Shown in pieces: positions 8,268-13,564 of a stretch of DNA of 17,178 nucleotides. Both the position numbers and the translations under genes were made by a program. The notes beneath the pieces were generated by a model that saw nothing but the letters and a program-made list of their open reading frames with translations, was not told the origin of the DNA and did not search any database. Positions within the stretch are counted from its first letter, which is position 1, and each line of letters begins with the position of its first letter. Source of the stretch: Fen-1077 sp050014355 (lineage in GTDB: Bacteria; Chloroflexota; Dehalococcoidia; Dehalococcoidales; RBG-16-60-22); NCBI GenBank assembly GCA_050014355.1, contig JBEKDL010000072.1:1-17178 (forward strand). The letters run 5' to 3'.

Positions 8268-8963
8268 TTAGCCAGATGTTCCCTGTTTCATTTCTTTCAG
8301 CCGGGCATTTTTCTCATCCTCGGAGGTCGGACGGCCGGTGACAGGGTGTTTATAATGGAAGGGGAAAATATATCCGGTGACATAGCGCATGTCTTCTCTG
8401 TCGATAGGGACATCGGGGGCCGGGCCGCGCCATTGCCCGGCGAGATACGGCCGGTTTACATCTTCCGGCATACGCCATTCCCCGGGCATGCTCACAGCAT
8501 AAGGTATTACCCATTTGACTTTCAGTATTTTCCAGACGCCGTCCTCTTTGATATACCTGTTCTCGTAGATGCCGGTGACGAACGAGCGCCTCATGCCTTC
8601 TGGCAAGGGGAAAAAAATACCGCCGAAAGCGTACCAGCGCCCGCTGGCGGTCTTTCCATCCGGGTCGATATCCACGACGCCGGCAAGCTGCATGACCTGG
8701 TGCGAAAAGGTCAGCGGCGCTTTCTGCCTGAACGCGAAGTATTTCTTCACGCCTTCCTTGCCGAGCCACTGGCCTTCAAGCCAGTTCAAGACGACATCCG
8801 GGCTATCGGAAAAACAGTCTACTATCTCCTGGTACATCATGTGTTCCACATTTTGCAGCTTCTTAATCGCCTCGATGTCTTTCAAAGTCATCAGCTCTTT
8901 TTCTTGAGCTTTGACCCGGTTTTCCAGAAGTTCCAGCCGACCTTCAAGTTCTATGATATTCAT
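8268..8963 (-). CDS. NTF2/SnoaL-like protein, copy B
   Basis: 231 residues. The ATG is preceded by GAGGAA with suitable spacing. It is a paralogue of copy A at 2025-2705: both share FSDSPD, LGKEGV(K/R)KYF, MQL(A/S)G(V/I)VDI, GRWY(A/G)FG, YIKEDGVWKILK, and the tail PFHY(K/R)HPVTG(R/K)P. Two differences stand out. The N-terminal coiled coil is seven residues longer, one heptad (MNIIELEGRLELLENRV...). Where copy A has the aromatic helix LQKSYGYYMEHWMY, copy B reads LQNVEHMMY, five residues shorter and without the tyrosines that normally line the pocket mouth. Copy B may therefore bind another ligand, dimerise differently or be non-catalytic (inference). It follows the cupin gene by 24 bp and is probably cotranscribed from the promoter at 9966-9995. 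Confidence 0.82.
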   Translation of the reverse strand: MNIIELEGRLELLENRVKAQEKELMTLKDIEAIKKLQNVEHMMYQEIVDCFSDSPDVVLNWLEGQWLGKEGVKKYFAFRQKAPLTFSHQVMQLAGVVDIDPDGKTASGRWYAFGGIFFPLPEGMRRSFVTGIYENRYIKEDGVWKILKVKWVIPYAVSMPGEWRMPEDVNRPYLAGQWRGPAPDVPIDREDMRYVTGYIFPFHYKHPVTGRPTSEDEKNARLKEMKQGTSG

Positions 8964-8987
8964 GACAATTTCCTCTTTTACGACTAA

Positions 8988-9932
8988 TTAATCCCGCTGG
9001 ATAATCGTCCGGTTGGGGAAACGGGCAGCGGGGTCGAACCCCCAGCCCTCTTTAAGCGTACCGGCGCCGAGCATGATAGCCATCTCGATATGCGGCTTAC
9101 GAAAATTGTGCCAGATTAGCGGGCCATGCATCATGCCCTTGGGAATAAAAACAGCGAAACTTTTATCGAATTTAAGGGGGTCGCCGCCGATGCCGAAGGT
9201 CATGTCCGCGCCGAGGTCTTCCGGGTCCTTCGGGTCGCCGCCGATATGCATCACTATTTCATCGAAATTATCATGCTTCATCTCGCGGATGGTATCGGTC
9301 ACGGCGTATATCCAACCGAACTCAATATATACTTTAACGCCGGGTATCTGTACACCGCTCATGTAGGTCATGGTGGGACTCTGTCGCCCCTGCCCGGATA
9401 GCGCCCCCGGCGATTCCCGCAGGGGACTCCGTATCACATATTGCTCGTAGTCGAATTTTTTTGTTTTCCTGGGAGGGGTTTTCTTGGCTTCGCCGATGCC
9501 GCTCTGACCCCAGCCTTTCATGGGGTCGCCGGTGCCGAGCATCATGGCCATTTCGATATGCGGGAACTCGAACTTTTTCCAGGTAAGCGGGCCGTGCGGC
9601 ACGCCGGCAGGGATATAGATGCCCGTGGTGGTGTTAAAGGTGATGGGCTGGCCACCGACATAGAACTCGATTTCCCCGCCGAGCACCTGCGGCAGCCCGG
9701 GATTGCCGCCCCAGTGCAGGACGATTTCATCGTAAGTATGGACGTGCTCGTGGATATGGGGATTGGGCCGGGGCATTTCATATATCCAGCCGAGCTCTAT
9801 ATAGTAGTTAGCCTCCGGCACCTGCCGGCTGCTCATAAAAGTCATCGTCGGGCTCTGGCGTCCCTGATAGCCGGAGCCGGCCTCGTAATTTGGTTTTCTT
9901 ACAGCGTATTTTTCATATTTGCTTTCTACCAT
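8988..9932 (-). CDS. Duplicated cupin-fold protein
   Basis: 314 residues. The ATG follows AAGGAGGA with a spacing of about seven bases. The protein is an internal tandem duplication (about residues 5-142 and 160-300). Each half runs QGRQSPTMT(F/Y)MS, a (Y)YIE(L/F)GWIY strand, a (Y/F)DEIV(L/M)H(W/I)GG strand, IP(A/K)G..HGP(L)(T/I)W, and PHIEMA(M/I)MLG. Half 1 has complete cupin motifs: H63-x-H65-x3-E69-x6-G76, then P108-x-G110-x2-H113. It should bind a metal. In half 2 the HxH positions are replaced around E217-M-K-H220, leaving E225 and the motif-2 histidine, so metal binding is doubtful there. Cupins range from dioxygenases and isomerases to sensors; the function here is unknown. It heads an operon with NTF2 copy B. 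Confidence 0.82.
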   Translation of the reverse strand: MVESKYEKYAVRKPNYEAGSGYQGRQSPTMTFMSSRQVPEANYYIELGWIYEMPRPNPHIHEHVHTYDEIVLHWGGNPGLPQVLGGEIEFYVGGQPITFNTTTGIYIPAGVPHGPLTWKKFEFPHIEMAMMLGTGDPMKGWGQSGIGEAKKTPPRKTKKFDYEQYVIRSPLRESPGALSGQGRQSPTMTYMSGVQIPGVKVYIEFGWIYAVTDTIREMKHDNFDEIVMHIGGDPKDPEDLGADMTFGIGGDPLKFDKSFAVFIPKGMMHGPLIWHNFRKPHIEMAIMLGAGTLKEGWGFDPAARFPNRTIIQRD

Positions 9933-9965
9933 GTACGTTCCTCCTTCTCATCAAGGCTTGCGCCC

Positions 9966-9995
9966 ATGATACTTGATAGTCGAGGATAGTGTCAA
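9966..9995 (-). promoter_or_regulatory. Sigma-70-type promoter for the cupin-NTF2 operon
   Basis: Read on the minus strand, the -35 box is TTGACA (9990-9995, perfect consensus) and the -10 box is TATCAT (9966-9971, five of six), with an 18-bp spacer. Transcription would start near 9959, giving a leader of about 27 nt that carries the AAGGAGGA ribosome-binding site of the cupin gene. Confidence 0.65.
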
Positions 9996-10042
9996 AGGCC
10001 TTCCAGAACATCAAGAAAGTCAGTAAAGCGCCTGATGATTCG

Positions 10043-11113
10043 CTACCCGGGCGCTTCCACCGTGATGGTAGTCCCTTTTTCAGGCACGGATTGCACCGTC
10101 AGCGTCCCGCCGATAAACCGGGCGCGCTCCTGCATGCCGGCCAGTCCCAGCTTGCCTTCCCTGGCCAGGTCGCCCGATTCATCAGGCGGATTAAAGCCCT
10201 TGCCGTCATCGCGGATAGTTATCCGGGTATGCTTGTCCAGGAACTCGATGATAATTTCAGCGCTGGCGGCCCCGGAATGCCGCCAGATATTTCTCATCGC
10301 TTCCTGGATGATGCGGAAGAGCGCTACCGCCACTTCCTCGGGCAGCTGGCGCTCTTTACCAATTACTTCCACTTTGGTAGCCACAGCGGAATATCGGGAC
10401 ATGTCCTCCACCAGCCACTGAACCGCCGGCAGCAGTCCCAACTGGTCGATGACCGCCGGGCGCAGGTCCTGGCTCAAGCGCCGCACCCCCTGCAAAATAT
10501 TATCGGTCTGCTGCCAGAGCTCTTGCAGGCGGAGCCGAGCCGGCCCCGTTATGGTTTTATCGGCTGCCAGCGAATCTAACTGCCGGGACAGCACCACCAG
10601 CTCCTGGACAGTATCGTCATGCAACTCATGGGAAATTCGCTTCCTCTCATCTTCCTGCGCCCGGGCGGCCTGCCTTAGATTAAGGCGTAATTGCTGGTGC
10701 GCAACCTCCAGCTTCCGGCGGTATTCCCGTTCCCGGCGCAGCGATGCGAAACCAGCCGACATTATATTGCCTAGGAGGAACACCGCCCCTGTTTCAAGGA
10801 AAGCGTCTCTCGGATGAGCGGATATTGATATATCGCGGGGCAGCATAATGGCCAGAGCAACAAGTGAAATGATGAAGGCCCCCCGCCAGCCGAAAAGAAA
10901 ACCGGCCCAGACGATGATGGCCAGGTACAATATTCTTTCAAAAGCGTGCCTGTCCAGGCCCAGGCTCAACCAGATGGAACTGATGAAAGATGGATGTTTA
11001 ATCACATCGCTATAATACGATACGGATATCAAGGCTAAAAGGATTAAAATGAGCCAGAACCAGGGGCGGCGCAGAAGTTTCAACAGCCAGCTTAAGGAAA
11101 AATAGCGAGACAT
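10043..11113 (-). CDS. Membrane-bound NarL/DegS-type sensor histidine kinase
   Basis: 356 residues. The N-terminal 125 residues hold about four membrane segments (18-34 WFWLILILLALIS, 61-75, 78-92, 110-125) with no large extracytoplasmic sensor, so the signal is probably sensed in or near the membrane. A short coiled linker (126-153) leads to a HisKA_3 dimerisation domain with ERKRISHELHDD; the phosphoacceptor is H165. The HATPase domain has EAMRNIWRHSG, DDGKGFNPP and GLAGMQERA. Orthodox kinases of this class phosphorylate LuxR-type regulators, and one lies directly upstream, 36 bp away on the same strand. The ATG at 11113 has no close ribosome-binding site (a GGGAAG lies over 20 bases away) and an in-frame stop upstream rules out a longer start, so translation may be weak or depend on the upstream gene. 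Confidence 0.92.
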   Translation of the reverse strand: MSRYFSLSWLLKLLRRPWFWLILILLALISVSYYSDVIKHPSFISSIWLSLGLDRHAFERILYLAIIVWAGFLFGWRGAFIISLVALAIMLPRDISISAHPRDAFLETGAVFLLGNIMSAGFASLRREREYRRKLEVAHQQLRLNLRQAARAQEDERKRISHELHDDTVQELVVLSRQLDSLAADKTITGPARLRLQELWQQTDNILQGVRRLSQDLRPAVIDQLGLLPAVQWLVEDMSRYSAVATKVEVIGKERQLPEEVAVALFRIIQEAMRNIWRHSGAASAEIIIEFLDKHTRITIRDDGKGFNPPDESGDLAREGKLGLAGMQERARFIGGTLTVQSVPEKGTTITVEAPG

Positions 11114-11149
11114 GCCAATGTGCCAGCCAATCTTCCCACTAAATTACTT

Positions 11150-11833
11150 TCAGGGTATATCCTCGAGCGTTACCCAGCCTTGTTTCAAAGCGCGCACCAC
11201 GGCTTCGGTCCGGGAACTTACGTGCAGCTTATAGAAGATGTGACCCAGGTGTGCCTGGACGGTACGCAGACTAAGGTAAAGCGTTTCGGCAATCTGCTGG
11301 TTGCTAAGACCCTGGGTTGCCAGCTTGAGCACCTCTACCTCTCGTTCGCTTAAGACTTTGGGGATATCCGCTTGAGCGGGTTTACCCGAGGCCGGCACGA
11401 AGTGATTCAATACCTTGCGGGCGATTGTCGGGTGTAAAACGGATTCACCGGCGTAGACCTGCCGTACGGCTTCCACGAGTTCCCTGCCGTGCACGCTCTT
11501 GAGGAGATAGCCCGCCGCACCGGCTTCAAGGAGTGAAAAAACAAACTGGTCATCATCGTAAGCAGAAAGGACCAGCACTGCTATCGTGGGATAGAGAGAT
11601 TTAATCTGTCGGGTAGCTTCAATGCCATCCAATCCCGGCATAGCAACATCGATGATGGCCACATCCGGCTTTGATTCGCCAGCCAGTTTCACAGCCTCGG
11701 CGCCATCGGAAGCCTCGGCAACCACCTCGATATCGGGCTCCTGTTCCAGAATACGCCGTGTGCCGTCACGCACCACTGCATGGTCGTCGGCGATTAAGAC
11801 TCTTATTTTACCCGTTAAATAATCGTTATTCAT
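11150..11833 (-). CDS. NarL/LuxR-family response regulator
   Basis: 227 residues. The receiver domain (about 9-125) has the acidic pair D16-D17, phosphoacceptor D62 (IIDVAMPG), switch serine S90 and lysine K112. The GerE/LuxR helix-turn-helix (about 162-218) reads LSEREVEVLKLATQGLSNQQIA, then TVQAHLGHIFYKL. On phosphorylation such proteins dimerise and bind promoter DNA. The adjacent HisKA_3 kinase is the obvious partner. The ribosome-binding site before the ATG is poor. A GYD-domain gene ends 78 bp upstream on the same strand without a visible terminator, so all three genes may be one transcript. Targets are unknown; the cupin operon and the divergent promoter at 12215-12326 are close candidates. 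Confidence 0.93.
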   Translation of the reverse strand: MNNDYLTGKIRVLIADDHAVVRDGTRRILEQEPDIEVVAEASDGAEAVKLAGESKPDVAIIDVAMPGLDGIEATRQIKSLYPTIAVLVLSAYDDDQFVFSLLEAGAAGYLLKSVHGRELVEAVRQVYAGESVLHPTIARKVLNHFVPASGKPAQADIPKVLSEREVEVLKLATQGLSNQQIAETLYLSLRTVQAHLGHIFYKLHVSSRTEAVVRALKQGWVTLEDIP

Positions 11834-11911
11834 TAACCGTTTTCTGTTTTGAACCGAGGACGCATCTTTTCACCAGGTTCATCCAGGGCGGGGAGAAGCA
11901 AGGTTGTAATC

Positions 11912-12214
11912 TTACCAGGGATTTTCCCTTTCTTTCAGGGTGGAGATAAGGTGATCGAGGGTAATGGCGGTCAGGGTAAGCGTCTGCATCGTACCCTTGG
12001 CGCTTAAACGGATGGCCAGCTTGGCCACCGCCTCGTTGCTGGGCGCTTCGAGAATGTTAACGAAATCAAACTGACCGAGCAGCGCGTACTGGGTTAGAAT
12101 TTTTACTCCCATAAACTCAACTTCTTTGTTTATTTCTTTAAGGATTTCCGGGTCTTCCTGGAGGGCCTTTCTCCCGGCATCGGTAAGGGTGGTCAGCATA
12201 AGATAGACAGACAT
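11912..12214 (-). CDS. GYD-domain protein
   Basis: 100 residues from the ATG at 12214, chosen because AAGGAGG sits six bases upstream and the family is normally about 95-105 residues. A longer frame to 12271 would run across the promoter region. The protein reads MSVYLMLTTLTDAGRKAL, a helix with EINKEVEFMGVKI, then the motif GQFDFVNILEAPSNEAVAKLA and a final TLTLTAI strand. This matches the GYD family, named for a Gly-Tyr-Asp motif that is Gly-Gln-Phe-Asp here. These are small ferredoxin-like-fold proteins of unknown biochemical role. The gene is divergent from the thioesterase and may be the first gene of the GYD/regulator/kinase transcript. Confidence 0.85.
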   Translation of the reverse strand: MSVYLMLTTLTDAGRKALQEDPEILKEINKEVEFMGVKILTQYALLGQFDFVNILEAPSNEAVAKLAIRLSAKGTMQTLTLTAITLDHLISTLKERENPW

Positions 12215-12247
12215 GGTTGCCTCCTTCCGGTGTAATATCTGGCCTTT

Positions 12248-12278
12248 ATTATGGGGATATGAGGATACCATTTGTCAA
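12248..12278 (-). promoter_or_regulatory. Possible promoter of the GYD gene
   Basis: On the minus strand TTGACA (12273-12278, perfect -35) is followed 19 bp later by CATAAT (12248-12253, five of six -10). The spacing is longer than ideal. The start site would lie near 12241, about 27 nt before the GYD start codon. The -35 lies only a few bases from the -10 of the opposing thioesterase promoter. Confidence 0.45.
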
Positions 12279-12329
12279 CATTATGCTATAATTGGGTGAA
12301 TTTATAGAGCGAGGATTGTTGACATAATG
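12272..12329. repeat. Paired 14-bp direct repeats flanking the thioesterase -10 box
   Basis: TTGTCAACATTATG (12272-12285) and TTGTTGACATAATG (12316-12329) agree at 11 of 14 positions. The second ends in the thioesterase ATG. Parts of the two also pair as inverted repeats (TGTCAAC with GTTGACA; ACATTATG with CATAATGT). They bracket the -10 box and cover the -35 of the GYD promoter, so they could be an operator controlling both directions. Confidence 0.4.
12284..12292 (+). promoter_or_regulatory. Extended -10 promoter of the thioesterase gene
   Basis: TGCTATAAT is a perfect extended -10 element (TGn plus TATAAT at 12287-12292). The region 17 bp upstream has no recognisable -35, which is common for extended -10 promoters. 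Transcription would start near 12299, giving a leader of roughly 28 nt. Confidence 0.55.
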
Positions 12330-12746
12330 TCTAACGCTGATAAACAATCGCCGGACATGGTAGCCAGGCTTACCGAAAAAGAAAAACAGGAGCCAATCGC
12401 ATCCTTCCTTAAGATGAAGCTGCTGGAGCTGACGCCGGGCTACGCTAAAGTGACCATGAAAATTACGCCGGAGCATTTGAACTTCAACGGGATGGTCTTC
12501 GGGGGAATCGTGATGGCGCTGGCCGACCAGGCGTTCGCTTATGCCACGAACTCGCTGGTGAGCCCGAGCATCGCGACGCAGTTCAACATCCACCTGATTT
12601 CCGGCGCTAAAGTAGGCGATACGCTTACCGGTGAGTGCCGCGTCATCAAAAGCGGGCGGCGTATCGGCGTGTCCGAGATGACCGTTACCGACCAGTCCAG
12701 CAAGCTCATCGCTAAAGCGACCGGGACGACTGTGGTGACGGGGTAA
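12327..12746 (+). CDS. PaaI-like hotdog thioesterase
   Basis: 139 residues. The hotdog signature HLNFNGMVFGGIVMALADQAF (residues 50-70) is clear: N52/N54, G55, G59-G60 and D67 fall where acyl-CoA thioesterases of the PaaI/YdiI group place the substrate-binding and catalytic residues. The usual HGG is FGG here (F58 for His). The remaining strands (ATQFNIHLISGAKVGD, GECRVIKSGRRIGV, VTDQSSKLIAKATGT) fit the family. The likely role is hydrolysis of acyl- or aryl-CoA, releasing CoA from dead-end intermediates. This fits with the acyl-CoA ligase 0.8 kb downstream, though they are not one tight operon. The ATG is preceded by GAGG at 12 bases, a rather long spacing. Confidence 0.88.
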   Translation: MSNADKQSPDMVARLTEKEKQEPIASFLKMKLLELTPGYAKVTMKITPEHLNFNGMVFGGIVMALADQAFAYATNSLVSPSIATQFNIHLISGAKVGDTLTGECRVIKSGRRIGVSEMTVTDQSSKLIAKATGTTVVTG

Positions 12747-12775
12747 GTAGAATACAAGGAAAAGGAGAGAAAAGT

Positions 12776-12895
12776 ATGATTAATTGGGATCAAGTTTGGA
12801 CTCTAGTTGTCGCTTTTGTAATTTGTCTGATCATTTATTACGTGGAGAAAATGCTTTGGGGTGCTATTAGCGGGAGAAATAGAAGACATCATTAA
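12776..12895 (+). CDS. 39-residue single-pass membrane microprotein
   Basis: A short open frame with a strong ribosome-binding site (AAAAGGAGAG, about nine bases before the ATG). The product begins MINWDQVWT, has one hydrophobic segment at residues 7-23 (VWTLVVAFVICLIIYYV), then a short amphipathic stretch and a basic end SGRNRRHH. The positive C-terminus predicts N-out, C-in topology. It ends 15 bp before the Nudix start and shares its AT-rich base use, so the two are probably cotranslated. I recognise no family; a membrane anchor or regulator of the Nudix enzyme, or a toxin-like peptide, are only guesses. The good ribosome-binding site and tight spacing argue that it is real. Confidence 0.6.
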   Translation: MINWDQVWTLVVAFVICLIIYYVEKMLWGAISGRNRRHH

Positions 12896-12910
12896 AGTAG
12901 GACCGCGGTA

Positions 12911-13267
12911 ATGAGACAGCGAGGAACTGCAATAGTAATTAGACATGGTAAGGTTTTACTGGTTAGAGATAAGGGACATCATAAATTCTCATTACCTGGC
13001 GGGGGAATTCATGAAGGGGAGCCTACGGTAAGCGCAGCTGCAAGAGAACTATATGAAGAATTAGGATTACACGTTACCAATGTAAAACGACTGAGAGAAT
13101 GTGATTTTAAAGGGTCACTAAGCGAACATAAAGTTTGCTTGATTGAAGCTCAGGGGGAACCCTATTTGAGAGGACATGAACTCGATGAATTTATTTGGTG
13201 GGATATGAAAAAGCCAATTCAAGTTTATTCTCACGTTTCCGTTATATTGAAAAAATTAAATAGTTGA
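12911..13267 (+). CDS. Nudix hydrolase
   Basis: 118 residues. The Nudix box is complete: G-GIHEG-E-PTVSAAA-RELYEELGL matches GX5EX7REUXEEXGU, so the Mg-binding glutamates are in place. The fold starts with RGTAIVIRHGKVLLVRDKG and includes KFSLPGGG. Such enzymes hydrolyse nucleoside diphosphates linked to another moiety (house-cleaning of oxidised nucleotides, NDP-sugars, CoA or NADH derivatives); the substrate is not predictable here. The protein is at the short end of the family. Codons are AT-rich (AGA, TTA, ATA): bases 13081-13140 have 21 G/C of 60, against 34 of 60 at 12541-12600 in the thioesterase. That suggests a separate, possibly transferred, origin. Confidence 0.9.
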   Translation: MRQRGTAIVIRHGKVLLVRDKGHHKFSLPGGGIHEGEPTVSAAARELYEELGLHVTNVKRLRECDFKGSLSEHKVCLIEAQGEPYLRGHELDEFIWWDMKKPIQVYSHVSVILKKLNS

Positions 13268-13330
13268 ACGTAATATACGTTTAAGCCCCAATAAAACTTC
13301 GATTTATTATTATGTCTCAAGGAAATCCGT

Positions 13331-13360
13331 TTGACACGCTCAACCCCCTTATGGTAATCT
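13331..13360 (+). promoter_or_regulatory. Probable promoter of the acyl-CoA ligase-liv operon
   Basis: TTGACA (13331-13336, perfect -35) is followed after 18 bp by TAATCT (13355-13360), a modest -10 preceded by TGG, giving an extended -10 arrangement. Transcription would begin near 13367 and leave a leader of about 200 nt before the ligase ATG at 13565. Confidence 0.5.
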
Positions 13361-13423
13361 AGTGCGTATTCAAATGTCTATCATCGTTTTCAAGCTGGAG
13401 AAACCAAAGTTCATCTTTACCGG

Positions 13424-13439
13424 GCGCACCGGGGTGCGC
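13424..13439 (+). promoter_or_regulatory. GC-rich hairpin in the ligase leader
   Basis: GCGCACC and GGTGCGC form a 7-bp perfect stem (or 6 bp with a CGGG tetraloop). It lies in the predicted untranslated leader, followed at once by AGGGAGG. No U-run follows, so it is not a classical terminator. Confidence 0.45.
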
Positions 13440-13504
13440 AAGGGAGGTATGAAGGTTCACTAAAGTATTGACGGATTGTTGTTGACGATAATCGGTGATT
13501 TCGG

Positions 13505-13529
13505 ATTACCTCCCGTTTTGGGGGGTAAT
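13505..13529 (+). promoter_or_regulatory. 10-bp hairpin 35 bases before the ligase start
   Basis: ATTACCTCCC (13505-13514) pairs with GGGGGGTAAT (13520-13529) around a GTTTT loop: nine Watson-Crick pairs and one G-U. It is close enough to the start codon to influence translation, or the palindrome may be an operator. A short T-containing stretch follows, but not a true U-tract. The CCTCCC arm is complementary to Shine-Dalgarno-like sequence such as AGGGAGG at 13441-13447, so alternative pairing is possible. Confidence 0.45.
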
Positions 13530-13564
13530 TTAGTTTAAGGACCTATTTAATAGTTAAGAATAAT

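Noticed and set aside
8346..8987. Plus-strand open frame of 213 codons opposite NTF2 copy B
   Set aside because: The minus-strand protein has a clear paralogue and ribosome-binding site; the plus-strand frame has neither.
12215..12271. Upstream extension of the GYD protein by 19 codons to the ATG at 12271
   Set aside because: The ATG at 12214 has a strong ribosome-binding site and family-like length; the extension would cover promoter sequence.
13267..13308. Two AT-rich inverted repeats after the Nudix stop (AACGTA/TACGTT and AATAAA/TTTATT) as a terminator
   Set aside because: The stems are only six mostly A-T pairs and no U-run follows, so a terminator call is not supportable.
13449..13463. 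Four-codon frame (MKVH, stop) after AGGGAGG in the ligase leader, a possible leader peptide
   Set aside because: The Shine-Dalgarno-like element is only one base from the ATG, too close for initiation, and the peptide has no run of regulatory codons.
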